Assembly (NCBI RefSeq): GCF_005938655.1
Contig: NZ_VCQT01000034.1
Span: forward strand, 25,923 to 89,922
Source of the DNA: Alloalcanivorax gelatiniphagus
GTDB lineage: Bacteria > Pseudomonadota > Gammaproteobacteria > Pseudomonadales > Alcanivoracaceae
DNA: 64,000 nucleotides
Direction: 5' to 3'
Under the pieces are notes generated by a model. That model did not search any database. It was not told the DNA's origin and saw nothing but the letters and a program-made list of their open reading frames with translations. Position 1 is the stretch's first letter, and each line of letters begins with the position of its first letter. Below, one piece after another: positions 42,022 through 52,519 of the stretch. The translations under genes were made by a program, and so were the position numbers.

Positions 42022-43104
42022 TTATTTGGCCTCGGATTGCTTCATGTACCGGAAGAACTCGCTGTCCGGTGACAGAATCAACAGGTCGTCACTGGAATTG
42101 AAGCTGTCCCGGTAGGCCTGCAAGCTGCGGTAGAAGCGGAAGAACTCCCGGTCCTTGGAATAGGCGTCGGCGTAGACATTGGTGGCGCGGGCATCGCCCT
42201 CACCCCGGGTCTTCTGCGCCCCTTCGTAGGCCTGGGCCAGGATCTCGGTGCGTTCCCGGTCGGCGGCGGCACGGATGCGCTCCGCCACTTCCCGGCCCCG
42301 GGCGCGGTGCTCGGCGGCATCCCGGGCGCGTTCCGCCCGCATCCGGTCGAACACCCGGCCACGGACCTGTTCCGGCCAGTCCACCTGTTTGACCCGCACA
42401 TCCACCACTTCGATGCCCAGATCCTCCATGGTGGCGGCGTTCACTTCCTGGGCCACCGAATTCATCAGCTCCTCGCGCTGATCATCCTTTTCCGGCGGCG
42501 GACCGCTGCCGGCGTCCGGGTCCGGCTGGGCCTGGGTCAACGCGACCGCTTCGTCGCTGGCCGCCTGCGCCGCTTCCGTCTGTTCCTGGGCGGAAGTGGT
42601 GCCGTTCATCAGCTCGCCGGTGCTCACCGCCGACGGGTCCAGGGCCTCGTCGGGCAGCGCGCCGCCCCGGCCCGCCACCACTTCCTGCACGGTGCGCGAG
42701 GCGAACTGGTTACGCAGTGCCTCGTTGACGCGCGGGTCGAGCAGCTCCCGGGCCCGGCGCTCCATGGCCTGGCCGCTGTTGGCGCCGGCGCCGACACTGA
42801 CGATGTAGCGCTGCACGTCGGCGATGCGCCAGGTCACGAAGGCGTCCACGTTGAGCAGTTTCTTCTCGGCGGTGAGAAACGACTGGGTGGGCACGTCGTG
42901 GGTGAGCAGACGCCCATCCACCCGGATCACCTCGTCGATCAGCGGCACCTTGGGATAGATACCCGGCTCGATGTCCGCCTGTTCCACCCGGCTGAAGCGT
43001 TTCAGCACGGCCTTCTCGGTTTCATTGACGATGTAGAACGAATCCAGAGCCAGCAGCAACAGCACGCCCACTGCCACCAGCACCAGCCAGCTACGTGTGC
43101 CCAT
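42022..43104 (-). CDS. hflC: Membrane protease modulator HflC
   Basis: HflC forms with HflK the inner-membrane cage that surrounds and restrains FtsH. The 360-residue protein has an N-terminal membrane anchor (5-22) and a band-7/SPFH domain (about 22-150 and resuming near 215), then a long Ala/Glu/Arg-rich helix. Between about 150 and 212 there is a low-complexity Ala/Glu/Gln/Pro-rich stretch within the SPFH region that makes the protein longer than the usual ~300-335 residues. Its ATG overlaps the hflK stop by one base. Confidence 0.95.
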   Translation of the reverse strand: MGTRSWLVLVAVGVLLLLALDSFYIVNETEKAVLKRFSRVEQADIEPGIYPKVPLIDEVIRVDGRLLTHDVPTQSFLTAEKKLLNVDAFVTWRIADVQRYIVSVGAGANSGQAMERRARELLDPRVNEALRNQFASRTVQEVVAGRGGALPDEALDPSAVSTGELMNGTTSAQEQTEAAQAASDEAVALTQAQPDPDAGSGPPPEKDDQREELMNSVAQEVNAATMEDLGIEVVDVRVKQVDWPEQVRGRVFDRMRAERARDAAEHRARGREVAERIRAAADRERTEILAQAYEGAQKTRGEGDARATNVYADAYSKDREFFRFYRSLQAYRDSFNSSDDLLILSPDSEFFRYMKQSEAK

Positions 43105-44291
43105 CAGCGAATCTCCGTGCGGTTGCTTTGGTACAGGCTGCGCGACGCCGGGCGGCTGCCGCCGCCGTCATCGGCCCCGGCGCTGGACGGGTCCAGGCTG
43201 TTGCCGGCCTTGCTGGCGTCGCTGCTCTTGTTACCGCCCTTGGCGGCCCGTCCCTTGAGCATCTGATCCAGCGGCAGATACATCAGGCTGTCCCCATTGG
43301 GGATGTCAGCCAGTACCTTGCTGGAGTTGCTCAGCACTTCGGTCATGGTTTGCAGGTACAGGCGCTGACGGGTCACTTCCGGTGCCTTGCGGTACTCGGT
43401 GACCATATCGTTGAAGCGCGCCGCGTCACCCAGCGCTTCCGCCACGACACGGGCCTTGTAGGCGTCCGCCTCGGCCTCGATGCGCGCACCCTGACCACGG
43501 GCCTGGGGAATCACCGAGTTGTAGTAGGCTTCCGCTTCCTTCTTGAAGCGATCCTCGTCTTCCTTGGCCTTGGCCACGTCGTCGAAGGCATCGCGCACCG
43601 CTTCCGGGGCGGCGGTCTTGTCCAGCACCACCTGGTTGATCACCAGACCGGTGTTGTAGCGGTCCAGATAGTCCTGCAGACGTTCGCGCACTTCCAGGCG
43701 AATGTCCTCACGGCGGTCCTTGAGCACGCCGTCCATGGTGGAACTGCCCACCACGTGACGCAGCGCGGAGCTGGTGGCATGTTCAAGAATGGCTTCCGGC
43801 GCGGCCACGCGCAGCAGGTAGGCCTGCGGGTCCAGCACCTTGTACTGCACCTCCAGGGTCACCGCCACGATGTTGGTGTCCTCGGTGAGCATTTCCTCGC
43901 TGAGCTCGTAGCTGCGATTCTGGCCCACGTCCACTTTCATGGTTTGCTCGATGATCGGCGCGCGCCAGTTCAGGCCCGGGTCCACCATGCGGTTGAACTC
44001 ACCGAAACGCAGCACCACGGCGCGCTGGCTCTGATCCACCACATAGAAGCCCATCAGTACATAGCCGACCACCAGGATGATCAGCACCACCGCCAGCAGA
44101 CCGCCGGGGAAGCCGCCGGAGGGCTTTTTGCCACCGCCGCCACCGCCGCTTTTGCCGCCGAACAGACTGTTGATTCGATCCTTGAGGTTCTTCAGCGCTT
44201 CATCGAGATCCGGCGGACGCTGATCGCCACCGCCGCCACCCCCACCCCAGGGGTCCCTGGGCTTATTGCCGCCGGGTTCATTCCAGGCCAT
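43104..44291 (-). CDS. hflK: Membrane protease modulator HflK
   Basis: HflK is the partner SPFH protein of HflC. The 395-residue sequence begins with a Gly/Pro-rich cytoplasmic segment (MAWNEPGGNKPRDPWGGGG), has a membrane helix around 67-88, the SPFH domain (about 90-270), and a C-terminal Ser/Gly-rich tail. It starts 11 bases after the hflX stop, and overlaps hflC by one base, so hflX-hflK-hflC are cotranscribed. Confidence 0.97.
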   Translation of the reverse strand: MAWNEPGGNKPRDPWGGGGGGGDQRPPDLDEALKNLKDRINSLFGGKSGGGGGGKKPSGGFPGGLLAVVLIILVVGYVLMGFYVVDQSQRAVVLRFGEFNRMVDPGLNWRAPIIEQTMKVDVGQNRSYELSEEMLTEDTNIVAVTLEVQYKVLDPQAYLLRVAAPEAILEHATSSALRHVVGSSTMDGVLKDRREDIRLEVRERLQDYLDRYNTGLVINQVVLDKTAAPEAVRDAFDDVAKAKEDEDRFKKEAEAYYNSVIPQARGQGARIEAEADAYKARVVAEALGDAARFNDMVTEYRKAPEVTRQRLYLQTMTEVLSNSSKVLADIPNGDSLMYLPLDQMLKGRAAKGGNKSSDASKAGNSLDPSSAGADDGGGSRPASRSLYQSNRTEIR

Positions 44292-44302
44292 TGAATTCTC
44301 CG

Positions 44303-45670
44303 TTATCCCGCTCTGTGCGAGCGTTCAGGATTGTAGGAAGGGGTCTCCGCGTCTGCAACCGACGGGTCCGGTACCTTTACCTGTTCTTCGTCCAGGTCCG
44401 CCTCGCGCAACAGCCGCTCGAAGTGGACCCGGTTGACGTGCACCCGCAGCAACATGCCGCCATCGGTGGTGGCGCGCTCGTCGAGCACCTCACCGGCCTC
44501 GTGCAGCCGCGCGCGCAGCTTGCCCGCCGACGGCGGCAACCGCAACCAGCGATCCACCCAGCGGTCCGCCAGGCGTTCCGCGATGGCCGCGTACAGCAGG
44601 TCGAAACCCTCGCCGGTGGTGGCCGACAGCCACACCCGCCAGGGCAGTCCGTGCTCGTCCCGTTCTACCCGTGGCGGCTGGTCGAGCCGGTCCACCTTGT
44701 TGTAGACGTGCAGCACCGGCACCTGATTGGCGCCGATTTCCTCCAGCACCTCGTTGACCGCGTCCACGTTGGCGTCGCGTTCCTCGGCACTACTGTCTGT
44801 CACATGCAGCAGCAAGGAAGCGTTAACGGTCTCTTCCAGGGTGGCCCGGAACGCCTGCACCAGGCGGTGAGGCAGGTGGCGGATAAAGCCCACCGTGTCC
44901 GCCAGGATCGCCGGCCCCACCCCGGGCACCCGCACCTTGCGCAGGGTCGGGTCGAGGGTGGCGAACAGCTGGTCCGCCACATACACATCGCCGGTGGTCA
45001 GAGCGTTGAACAGGGTGGACTTGCCGGCGTTGGTGTAGCCCACCAGGGAAATCAGCGGCGTCTCCGAGCGGTCCCGGGCGCGGCGGCCCTGGGCGCGCTG
45101 CTTGCGCACCTTGTCCAGCCGCGCCTGGATCGAGCGGATGCGGTCACGGAGCAGCCGGCGGTCGGTTTCCAGCTGGGTTTCCCCCGGGCCACGCAGGCCG
45201 ATGCCGCCTTTCTGGCGCTCCAGGTGGGTCCAGCCCCGCACCAGCCGGGTGGACAGGTGCTGAAGCTGGGCCAGTTCCACCTGCAGCCGCCCCTCATGGG
45301 TACGGGCACGCTGGGCGAAGATGTCCAGAATCAGGCCGGTGCGATCCAGCACCCGGCATTTCACCGCACGCTCCAGGTTGCGCTCCTGGCCGGGGCTGAG
45401 GGCGTGGTTGAACAACACCACATCCGCCTCGTGGGAGCGCACCAGTTCGGCCAGCTCCTCCACCTTGCCGGAGCCGATGAACAACGCCGGGTCCGGCCGG
45501 TCGCGTTTGCTCACCAGCTCGGTCACCGGCTCCACGCCGGAGGACGTGACCAGATGATGGAATTCATCCAGGTCCTCACGGCCCAGGGCATCGGGCAGGT
45601 CCAGGTGCACCAGCACGGCTTTTTCGCCGGCGCCGGTACGTACCTGTTCGGTACGGTCAAACAGATCCAT
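44303..45670 (-). CDS. hflX: Ribosome-associated GTPase HflX
   Basis: HflX splits stalled or stressed ribosomes. The start at MDLFDRTEQ gives 455 residues; an upstream in-frame TTG would translate the hfq terminator and is rejected. The N-terminal domain carries the LVRSHEADVVLFNHALSP region and GGIGLRGPGETQLE motif, followed by the G domain with SLVGYTNAGKSTLFN, DTVGFI and NKVD. It lies behind hfq with a terminator between, so expression probably needs read-through or its own promoter. Confidence 0.97.
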   Translation of the reverse strand: MDLFDRTEQVRTGAGEKAVLVHLDLPDALGREDLDEFHHLVTSSGVEPVTELVSKRDRPDPALFIGSGKVEELAELVRSHEADVVLFNHALSPGQERNLERAVKCRVLDRTGLILDIFAQRARTHEGRLQVELAQLQHLSTRLVRGWTHLERQKGGIGLRGPGETQLETDRRLLRDRIRSIQARLDKVRKQRAQGRRARDRSETPLISLVGYTNAGKSTLFNALTTGDVYVADQLFATLDPTLRKVRVPGVGPAILADTVGFIRHLPHRLVQAFRATLEETVNASLLLHVTDSSAEERDANVDAVNEVLEEIGANQVPVLHVYNKVDRLDQPPRVERDEHGLPWRVWLSATTGEGFDLLYAAIAERLADRWVDRWLRLPPSAGKLRARLHEAGEVLDERATTDGGMLLRVHVNRVHFERLLREADLDEEQVKVPDPSVADAETPSYNPERSHRAG

Positions 45671-45691
45671 GGGTTCCAGTGTATCGAAGGG

Positions 45692-45724
45692 AAAAAACAA
45701 AGCCACGCCGGACGGCGTGGCTTT
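45692..45724 (-). terminator. Terminator between hfq and hflX
   Basis: An 11-bp stem (45699-45709 with 45714-45724) with a 4-base loop is followed on the minus strand by TTTGTTTTTTC. It starts 27 bases past the hfq stop and ends 22 bases before hflX. Confidence 0.9.
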
Positions 45725-45750
45725 GGCGGGGGTCGGGCGCGACGAACGGC

Positions 45751-46047
45751 TTATTGGTTGCCGAAATCGTCACCCACTCCCCCCTGGGCGCCAGCTGCCT
45801 GGCCGCCCTGCATGGCCGGATTGCCGCCACTGCCGGCGGCGCGCGGGTTGCGAGCCGGCACCACGGTGGAAATGGCATGCTTGTAAACCATCTGGCTGAC
45901 CGCGTTCTTCAGCAGAACCACATACTGGTCGAAGGACTCAATCTGGCCTTGCAGTTTGATGCCATTCACCAGGAAGATGGAAACCGGGATGCGTTCCTTT
46001 CTCAACGCATTGAGAAAAGGGTCTTGTAGCGAGTGCCCTTTTGACAT
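45751..46047 (-). CDS. hfq: RNA chaperone Hfq
   Basis: Hfq is the hexameric Sm-like chaperone for small RNA regulation. The 98-residue protein starts [20 protein letters not shown], with the Sm1 motif through [14 protein letters not shown] and the Sm2 motif KHAISTVVP. The C-terminal tail is Gly/Ala/Asn-rich and ends DDFGNQ. GTAAGGAGAT precedes the ATG. Longer frames upstream have no coding character. It lies downstream of miaA and upstream of hflX, the canonical order. Confidence 0.98.
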   Translation of the reverse strand: MSKGHSLQDPFLNALRKERIPVSIFLVNGIKLQGQIESFDQYVVLLKNAVSQMVYKHAISTVVPARNPRAAGSGGNPAMQGGQAAGAQGGVGDDFGNQ

Positions 46048-46302
46048 GGCAAATCTCCTTACATATTCATAAAAAGTGAGCGCCCAAGCGTTCGGGCAAT
46101 CATCAGCGCTTGCGTCCGGACTTCGCGAGGCCGGCCATCCCTGCCGGACGGCCCGCGGGCCAAGGACTTCTGTATGGCAGCCTTTTCGGAAAAAGGTTTC
46201 AGTCCACCTTCCGTAAAGCCCCGCCCGTTCGAGGTCCTCTATGGGGCTTGGTCCCAACAAAAACAAGCCCCGTGGGGCAACTTCAGCCCCCAACCCTCGA
46301 GA

Positions 46303-47289
46303 TCAACTAAACACGGTTTTACAAACGCCTGCAAGACGGGCGGCGCACGCCCTGCGACTCTCGTCACGGGCACTGTCGTACCAGGTGAGACCGGGCCATT
46401 TGCGCAACCAGGTGAGCTGCCTTTTGGCCAGCTGCCGGGTGGCGATAATACCCTTTTCCACCATCGTCATGTAATCCCAATCCCCGTCCAGATAGTGCCA
46501 GACCTGGCGGTAGCCCACCGCCTTCAGCGCCGGCAGATCCGGGTGCAGATCACCGCGCCCGCGCAGGGCCGCCACCTCGTCCACCAGCCCCGCTTCCAAC
46601 ATCGCCCGGAAACGGATCTCGATGCGCCGGTGCAATTCCGCCCGTTCCGGCGCCACCGCCAGGCTGAGCACCGGGTGGGGCAGCCCGGGGAACCGGTAAA
46701 AACCGTCCGCCAGCGGTTCGCCGGCGGTATCGTGCTCGCCATGAAAGGCACTCAGCGGCCGGCCGGTGAGGCGGTACACCTCCAGGGCCCGTTGCAGGCG
46801 CTGGCGATCGGTGGGCTTGAGGCGGGCGGCACTGGCCGGGTCCACTTCGGCCAGCGCCCGATGCACCGCCGGCCAGCCCTCCCGTTCCGCCAGGGCGGCG
46901 ATGTGGGCGCGCACCGCCGGGTCCGCCTCCGGTAGCGGCGCCAACCCTTCCACCAGGGCCTTGAAGTACAGCATGGTGCCGCCCACCAGCAGCGGAATCC
47001 GCCCGGCGGCGACGATGGCGTCGATCTCGCGTAGCGCATCGGCGCGAAAATCCGCCGCCGAATAGGGCTCCGCCGGGTCCCGGAAACCCAGCAGCCGGTG
47101 GGGCGCCCGGGCCAGCTCCGCGTCGGAGGGGCGGGCGGCGCCGATGTTCAGGCCCCGGTACACCAGGGCGGAATCCACATTGATCAGTTCCACCGGCAGG
47201 GAGGTCGCCGCCTCGATGGCCAGGTCGGTCTTGCCGGCGGCGGTGGGGCCCATCAACAGAATCACCGGCGGCGCGGTGGCGGCGGCCAT
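46303..47289 (-). CDS. miaA: tRNA dimethylallyltransferase
   Basis: MiaA prenylates A37 of tRNAs that read UNN codons, with dimethylallyl diphosphate. The 328-residue protein has the P-loop GPTAAGKT, the catalytic Asp-bearing [12 protein letters not shown], and the [13 protein letters not shown] and [13 protein letters not shown] segments that contact tRNA. It directly abuts mutL: the mutL stop ends one base before the miaA ATG. A 255-bp gap separates it from hfq. Confidence 0.97.
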   Translation of the reverse strand: MAAATAPPVILLMGPTAAGKTDLAIEAATSLPVELINVDSALVYRGLNIGAARPSDAELARAPHRLLGFRDPAEPYSAADFRADALREIDAIVAAGRIPLLVGGTMLYFKALVEGLAPLPEADPAVRAHIAALAEREGWPAVHRALAEVDPASAARLKPTDRQRLQRALEVYRLTGRPLSAFHGEHDTAGEPLADGFYRFPGLPHPVLSLAVAPERAELHRRIEIRFRAMLEAGLVDEVAALRGRGDLHPDLPALKAVGYRQVWHYLDGDWDYMTMVEKGIIATRQLAKRQLTWLRKWPGLTWYDSARDESRRACAARLAGVCKTVFS

Positions 47290-49155
47290 CTATTGGCCCC
47301 GCATGAACAGCCGGTCCAGGTCCTTGACGGTCATCTGGGTCCAGGTGGGCCGGCCGTGGTTGCACTGGCCGGACCGCTCGGTGGCTTCCATGTCGCGCAG
47401 CAGGGCGTTCATTTCCGGTACCGTCAGGCGCCGGTTGGCGCGCACGCTGCCGTGGCAGGCCATGGTGGAGAGCAGTTCGTCGAGCTTCTGTTCGATCCGC
47501 TCGCTGCTGCCCTGGGCCAGCAGATCGGAGAGCACGTCGCGCACCAGGGTTTCGCTGTCCGCGTTGCGCAGCAGCGCCGGCACCTCGCGCACCACCAGGG
47601 TTTCCGGGCCGGCCCGCTCGACCAGAAAGCCGAGCCGCTGAAACACCTGGGGCTGTTGCTCGGCGAAGTCCGCTTCCCGGGACGACACCGCCATGGACAT
47701 CGGCACCAGCAGCGGCTGGCTGCGCACTTTTTCCTCGGCCCAGTCCCGCTTCATGCGTTCGTAGGTGATGCGCTCGTGGGCGGCGTGCATGTCCACCAGC
47801 ACCATGCCGTGTTCGTTCTCGGCGACGATAAAGATGCCGTGCAGTTGCGCCACCGCGTAGCCCAGCGGCGGGGTGCGCCCGGCTTCCGGGGCCTCACTCA
47901 GGTCCGGCGCCGGGTTCACCAGGGCACCGTAGGCGCCGGCCTGGCGGGCGCCGTCGGCGATGCCGGCCGGGCGCGGGGCGCCGCCGTAACCGGAGCCACC
48001 GCCATAGCCTCCCTGGACGCTCTGCCGGCCATGGCCGAATCCGGCGTCCGCCACGGCGGTATCGTCACGGGGCGTGGTCAGCGGCATGTGCCCCTGGGTG
48101 GGCGCCACCTCGGCGGCCAGCGGCCCGCGCTCCGGGCGGCCGTCGTCGCCGGGGCGCACCTCGGCGATGGCCCGGTGCAGGGTACGGAACAGGAAGTCGT
48201 GCACCTGACGCTGCTCGCGGAAGCGCACCTCATGCTTGGTGGGGTGCACGTTCACGTCCACCAGCGCCGGGTCCACCTCGAAGAACAGCACATAGGCCGG
48301 GTGCCGGCCGTGGTAGAGCACATCGGAGTAGGCCTGGCGCACCGCGTGGCTGACCACCTTGTCGCGGATCACCCGGCCGTTGACGTAGAAATACTGCAGG
48401 TCCGCCTGGGAGCGGGAGAAGGTGGGCAGCCCCATCCAGCCGTGCAGCCGCAGGCCGCCGTGTTCGATGTCCACTTCCAGCGACTGCTCCATGAAGGCGC
48501 GGCCGCACAGCCGCGCCACCCGGGCGGCGCGCAGGGCGGCGTCGTCGCCGGCGGGCAGTTGGTGGATCACCTTCTGGTTATGGGTGAGCCGGAAGCCGGT
48601 CTGGAACTCGCTCAGGGCGACCCGCCGGAACACCTCTTCCAGATGGTTGAATTCGGTTTTTTCGGTGCGCAGGAAACGGCGCCGGGCCGGCGTGTTGAAG
48701 AACAGGTCGCGCATGGTCACGGTGGTGCCACGGGGGTGCGCCGCCGGCGCCACGCTGGGGGCCATGTCGCGGCCTTCCACGGTGACCTGCCAGCCCTGGG
48801 GCTGGTCGCCGTCGTTGCTGGCCAGGCTCAGCCGCGACACCGAACTGATCGCCGCCAGGGCCTCGCCCCGGAACCCCAGAGTGCCGATGGCCTCCAGGTC
48901 TTCCTGGCTCTGGATCTTGCTGGTGGCGTGGCGGGACAGGGCCAGGGGCAGGTCGTCGTGGCCAATGCCGGCGCCGTCGTCACGCACCTTCACCAGCTTG
49001 ATGCCGCCCTGCTCCACGTCCACGGTGATTTGCCGGGCGCCGGCGTCCAGGGCGTTTTCCAGCAGCTCCTTGAGCACCGAGGCGGGACGCTCCACCACCT
49101 CGCCGGCGGCGATCTGGTTGGCGAGTCGGGAATCCAGCCGGTGAATCTTTGCCAC
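47290..49155 (-). CDS. mutL: DNA mismatch repair protein MutL
   Basis: MutL links MutS recognition to MutH-type or other strand incision. The 621-residue protein has the GHKL ATPase N-domain with [17 protein letters not shown] and [10 protein letters not shown], then a transducer domain and a flexible Gly/Pro-rich linker (about 345-430). The C-terminal dimerisation domain follows and ends [16 protein letters not shown] see no DQHAxxERxxYE endonuclease motif; the equivalent reads [12 protein letters not shown], with only partial similarity, as in MutH-type organisms. It is cotranscribed with amiB and miaA. Confidence 0.97.
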   Translation of the reverse strand: MAKIHRLDSRLANQIAAGEVVERPASVLKELLENALDAGARQITVDVEQGGIKLVKVRDDGAGIGHDDLPLALSRHATSKIQSQEDLEAIGTLGFRGEALAAISSVSRLSLASNDGDQPQGWQVTVEGRDMAPSVAPAAHPRGTTVTMRDLFFNTPARRRFLRTEKTEFNHLEEVFRRVALSEFQTGFRLTHNQKVIHQLPAGDDAALRAARVARLCGRAFMEQSLEVDIEHGGLRLHGWMGLPTFSRSQADLQYFYVNGRVIRDKVVSHAVRQAYSDVLYHGRHPAYVLFFEVDPALVDVNVHPTKHEVRFREQRQVHDFLFRTLHRAIAEVRPGDDGRPERGPLAAEVAPTQGHMPLTTPRDDTAVADAGFGHGRQSVQGGYGGGSGYGGAPRPAGIADGARQAGAYGALVNPAPDLSEAPEAGRTPPLGYAVAQLHGIFIVAENEHGMVLVDMHAAHERITYERMKRDWAEEKVRSQPLLVPMSMAVSSREADFAEQQPQVFQRLGFLVERAGPETLVVREVPALLRNADSETLVRDVLSDLLAQGSSERIEQKLDELLSTMACHGSVRANRRLTVPEMNALLRDMEATERSGQCNHGRPTWTQMTVKDLDRLFMRGQ

Positions 49156-49166
49156 GGTGCGAAACC

Positions 49167-50528
49167 TCAGGATTGAGGGATAACCAGCGTCTGGCCGACG
49201 ATGATGCGGTCATCCTGAATATTATTGACGGAGCGCAGCGCCTGCTCGGAGACCTGGTGCCGCCGGGCGATGCCGGACAGGGTGTCACCGGGCTGAATCC
49301 GGTACTGGCCGTCATTGTGGGAGCGCTGGGCGGCGAACCAGCTGCCCGGTGCCGGATGCGTGCGGAAGTACCGTTCCACGCCCGCCACGATGGAGCGCGC
49401 GAGTTTGTCCTGATGGGCACTGGAACGCAAATTCCGCGCCTCCTCCTTGTTAGAGATAAAGCCGGTCTCCACCAGCACCGATACCATCTCCGGCTCCTTG
49501 AGCACCACGAAGGCGGCCTGTTCCACGGTGTCCCGGCCGCCGTGCAGGCGGGTGATCTGCCCCATCTCGCCGAGAATCTGCCGGCCCAGGTAAAGGCTGT
49601 GGGCCATGGAGCCGCTCATGCGCATGTCCGCCAGCACGCTGAGCAGGTTGGAGTCGTCCTTTTCTTCCTCGTAGACGCCGGCCACCTTGTCCGATTCGTT
49701 GGCCATTTCCGCCAGGTAACGGGCACGGGCACTGGTGGCGCCCCGGTTGGACAGGGCGAACACGCTGGCGCCGTGGGCGCGGGGGTCGGTGAAGGCGTCG
49801 GCGTGGATCGAGATGAACACGTCGGCGTGGTTGTCCTGGCGGGCGATGCGGCGCCGTTCCGCCAGCGGCACATAGTAGTCGCCGTCGCGCACCAGCACCG
49901 CCTTCATGCCGGGCTGGGCGTCGATGCGCGCCTTCACTTTCTTGGCGATCTGCAGCACCACGTCCTTTTCGCGCAGCCCGCCGGGGCCGGACGCGCCCGG
50001 GTCCTCACCACCATGGCCCGGGTCCACGGCGACGATCATGTCGCGGGGCTCACCGGAGTCCACCTCCGGCTTGTCCACGGTTTTCACCGGCTCCGGCGTG
50101 CTGTCGAACAGATCCACCACCAGACGCCAGTCGTGGGGCGCCACCGGTTTGAGCAGGTTGGTGCGCGGCCGCACCGCCTCGGACAGGTCGAACACCACCC
50201 GGGTCATGCCCGGATGCTGGCCCACGCGAATGCCGGTGATCGGGCTGTCGCTGATGTCCAGGGTGGCCATGTCGAAATCCAGCTCGGTGTCCGGCAGGTC
50301 CACCACGATGCGGTCCGGATTGGCCAGCTTGTCGATGGAATGCTCCACCGGCTGGGGCAGGTCGAACACGATACGGGTGTGGTCCGGCGCCCGGTGCAGA
50401 CGCACGGAATCCACGGTGACCGCCTGGACGGCGCCGCAGATCAGCATCCCCACCGCCATCAGCGCCAGGGTCAGCGCCCGGCGCGGGCCGTTTTTGCGCT
50501 TAATGCTGTCGCGCTTAATGTTGGCCAT
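49167..50528 (-). CDS. amiB: N-acetylmuramoyl-L-alanine amidase (AMIN, Amidase_3, LysM)
   Basis: This exported amidase splits septal peptidoglycan. The ATG at 50528 gives 453 residues. It has a signal peptide (cleaved near AVQA-V), an AMIN targeting domain (about 38-140), and an Amidase_3 domain (about 170-395) with zinc ligands in [12 protein letters not shown] and ISIHADAF and the catalytic Glu in [11 protein letters not shown]-terminal LysM runs from [16 protein letters not shown] to the end. Its start lies inside the end of tsaE. Activity in such proteins is normally controlled by an EnvC/NlpD-type LytM factor. Confidence 0.95.
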   Translation of the reverse strand: MANIKRDSIKRKNGPRRALTLALMAVGMLICGAVQAVTVDSVRLHRAPDHTRIVFDLPQPVEHSIDKLANPDRIVVDLPDTELDFDMATLDISDSPITGIRVGQHPGMTRVVFDLSEAVRPRTNLLKPVAPHDWRLVVDLFDSTPEPVKTVDKPEVDSGEPRDMIVAVDPGHGGEDPGASGPGGLREKDVVLQIAKKVKARIDAQPGMKAVLVRDGDYYVPLAERRRIARQDNHADVFISIHADAFTDPRAHGASVFALSNRGATSARARYLAEMANESDKVAGVYEEEKDDSNLLSVLADMRMSGSMAHSLYLGRQILGEMGQITRLHGGRDTVEQAAFVVLKEPEMVSVLVETGFISNKEEARNLRSSAHQDKLARSIVAGVERYFRTHPAPGSWFAAQRSHNDGQYRIQPGDTLSGIARRHQVSEQALRSVNNIQDDRIIVGQTLVIPQS

Positions 50529-50955
50529 CGGCCCATTCCAGCTTGGCATGTCGTCCCCGTCCCTCCACGGCCAGGGTCACGGTCAGGTCCGGCTCCGGAA
50601 TCATGCCCCGGCCCCGTTCTGGCCACTCCAGCAGGCACAGCGCCCGACCGTCAAAATAATCGCGGATACCGATCATCTCCAGCTCCTCGGGATCACCGAG
50701 CCGGTACAGATCGAAATGATAGATAGGGACCCCACCGGTTTCATAGGGTTCCACCAGGGTATAGGTGGGGCTTTTCACCGCGCCCCGGTGTCCCAGGGCC
50801 TGCAACAGGCCGCGCACCAGGGTGGTCTTGCCGGCGCCCAGGTCACCGCGCAGGTAAACGCAGGCCCCCGGCGTCAGCCGATGGGCCAGCTCCGCACCCA
50901 ACGCCAGGGTAGCGGCCTCGTCGTCAAGCCGGTGTTGTTCAGTGATCGTGGCCAT
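50515..50955 (-). CDS. tsaE: tRNA threonylcarbamoyladenosine biosynthesis ATPase TsaE
   Basis: TsaE works with TsaB and TsaD in t6A37 synthesis. The 146-residue protein has the P-loop LRGDLGAGKTTLVRG and the family motifs SPTYTLVEPYE, YHFDLYRL and LLEWPERG. It overlaps nnr upstream by 17 bases and amiB downstream by 14, so the three are translationally coupled. Confidence 0.97.
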   Translation of the reverse strand: MATITEQHRLDDEAATLALGAELAHRLTPGACVYLRGDLGAGKTTLVRGLLQALGHRGAVKSPTYTLVEPYETGGVPIYHFDLYRLGDPEELEMIGIRDYFDGRALCLLEWPERGRGMIPEPDLTVTLAVEGRGRHAKLEWADGQH

Positions 50956-52435
50956 TCAGTTCCCGGCGCAGGTCCATCAACAGATCGGTGGCCAGCAGGC
51001 CCCGTTCCCCGTCCCGGCGCGCCGCGCCGTCGGCGGCGCGGGCATGCACCATGGCGCCCAGGGCGGCGGCCGGGTACGGCGGCAGGCCCTGGGCCAGCAG
51101 CGCGGCGATCACCCCGGTGAGCAGGTCACCCATGCCGCCGCTGCCCATGCCCGGGTTGCCGTCGCTGATCAGGGCGGTGCCCTCGGCGCCACGCACCAGC
51201 GTGCCCAGCCCCTTGAGGAGCACAGCGCCGCCGTAGCGGGCGGCCAGCGACTCCACCGCCGCGAAGCGGTCACCCTGCACGGCGCCGGTGCCGCTGTCCA
51301 GCAACCGGGCCGCCTCGCCGGGGTGCGGCGTGAGCACCCAGTCCTGGCGGGCGTCCGGCTGCCATTCGGCGATCAGGGTCAGGGCGTCCGCGTCCACCAC
51401 CAGCGGCAGGCCGCTGTCCAGGGCCGCTTCCAGCAGCGCCCGGCCCCAGGCGTCCAGGCCCAGCCCCGGGCCGATGGCCACCACGGTGGCGCGCTCCAGC
51501 AACGGCGTCAGTTGCGCCACCTCGTCCACCGCCCGCGCCATCACTTCCGGTTGGCGGGCCAGCAACGGCGCCACGTGTTCGGCGCGGGTGGCCAGGCTCA
51601 CCAGCCCGGCGCCGGCGTGGCCGGCGGCCTGGGCGGTGAGCATGGGGGCGCCACCAAATCCGTGGTCGCCGCCGATCACCAGCACATGCCCGTAGGTCTT
51701 TTTGTAGCCGTCACGGCGGCGCGGCGGCAGCCAGTGGGCCCGGTCCGCCGGTGTCGGCCGCCATACCGGGTCGTCGATGCGCTGGTGCACGCGCCGCTCC
51801 ACGCCCAGGCCGTCGAACAGCAACTCGCCGGTGCACACCGGGCCGATGCCGGTGAGCAGCCCGCGATTGACGCCAATAAAGGTGAGCGTACAGGTGGCGT
51901 GCAGCACCGCGCCGGTGGAGGCGCCGCTGTCGGCGGCCAGGCCGGAGGGCACGTCCACCGCCAGCACCGGCTTGCCCAGCCGGTCCAGAGCTTCGATCAG
52001 CGCCTTCTTGTCGTCCCGCAGGACGCCGGACAGGCCGGTGCCGAACAGGGCGTCCACCAGCACCGGCGCGTCCACCGGCAGGTGGTCCGGGGTCAACGGC
52101 CGCATCGGCACGCCCAGGTCCCGGGCGCGGCGCGCCATGGTCAGGGCATCGCCGGTCATTTCCTCCACCGGCCGGTCCTGGTGGATCACCGGTTGCAGGC
52201 CGGCTTCCCGGGCCAGGCACGCCACCACGTAGCCGTCGCCGCCATTGTTGCCGCCACCGCACAGAATCGCCGGCCGGGTCACGCCGGGCCAGCGCTGCAC
52301 CAACAGCTCGAAGGCGGCGCGCCCGGCCCGCTCCATCAGTTGTTCACCGCTCAGCCCGGCCTCGCCGGCCAGGCGGTCCAGCTCGCGGGTTTGAGCGGCA
52401 CTGTAAAGACGATCGGGTAACGATCTTACCGACAT
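50939..52435 (-). CDS. nnr: Bifunctional NAD(P)H-hydrate repair enzyme (epimerase/dehydratase)
   Basis: The enzyme repairs hydrated NAD(P)H. The N-terminal YjeF_N epimerase domain (about 1-215) has CGGGNNGGDGYVVA and LVDALFGTGLSG. The C-terminal ribokinase-like ADP/ATP-dependent dehydratase (about 230-495) has VIGGDHGFGGA, VVDADAL, LTPHPGEAARLL and GNPGMGSGGMGDLLTGV. Length of 498 fits the bifunctional form. It is the first gene of the nnr-tsaE-amiB-mutL-miaA string. Confidence 0.97.
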   Translation of the reverse strand: MSVRSLPDRLYSAAQTRELDRLAGEAGLSGEQLMERAGRAAFELLVQRWPGVTRPAILCGGGNNGGDGYVVACLAREAGLQPVIHQDRPVEEMTGDALTMARRARDLGVPMRPLTPDHLPVDAPVLVDALFGTGLSGVLRDDKKALIEALDRLGKPVLAVDVPSGLAADSGASTGAVLHATCTLTFIGVNRGLLTGIGPVCTGELLFDGLGVERRVHQRIDDPVWRPTPADRAHWLPPRRRDGYKKTYGHVLVIGGDHGFGGAPMLTAQAAGHAGAGLVSLATRAEHVAPLLARQPEVMARAVDEVAQLTPLLERATVVAIGPGLGLDAWGRALLEAALDSGLPLVVDADALTLIAEWQPDARQDWVLTPHPGEAARLLDSGTGAVQGDRFAAVESLAARYGGAVLLKGLGTLVRGAEGTALISDGNPGMGSGGMGDLLTGVIAALLAQGLPPYPAAALGAMVHARAADGAARRDGERGLLATDLLMDLRRELNGHDH

Positions 52436-52519
52436 GGACTGTTATCCTTGGCTCCGCCGTGGCGATGGGCTGCGCGCCCAGTATACCCGTTCTGTTTTCA
52501 TCCTCGGAGGGTGGTCAGC

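Noticed and set aside
45671..45706. TTG start extending HflX upstream
   Set aside because: It would translate the hfq terminator T-run into LFFPFD; the ATG at 45670 is the better start.
46243..46271. Terminator in the miaA-hfq gap
   Set aside because: The GGGGCTTG/CAAGCCCC stem has a 13-base loop and no T-run in the right place; it may be structural but I cannot assign a role.
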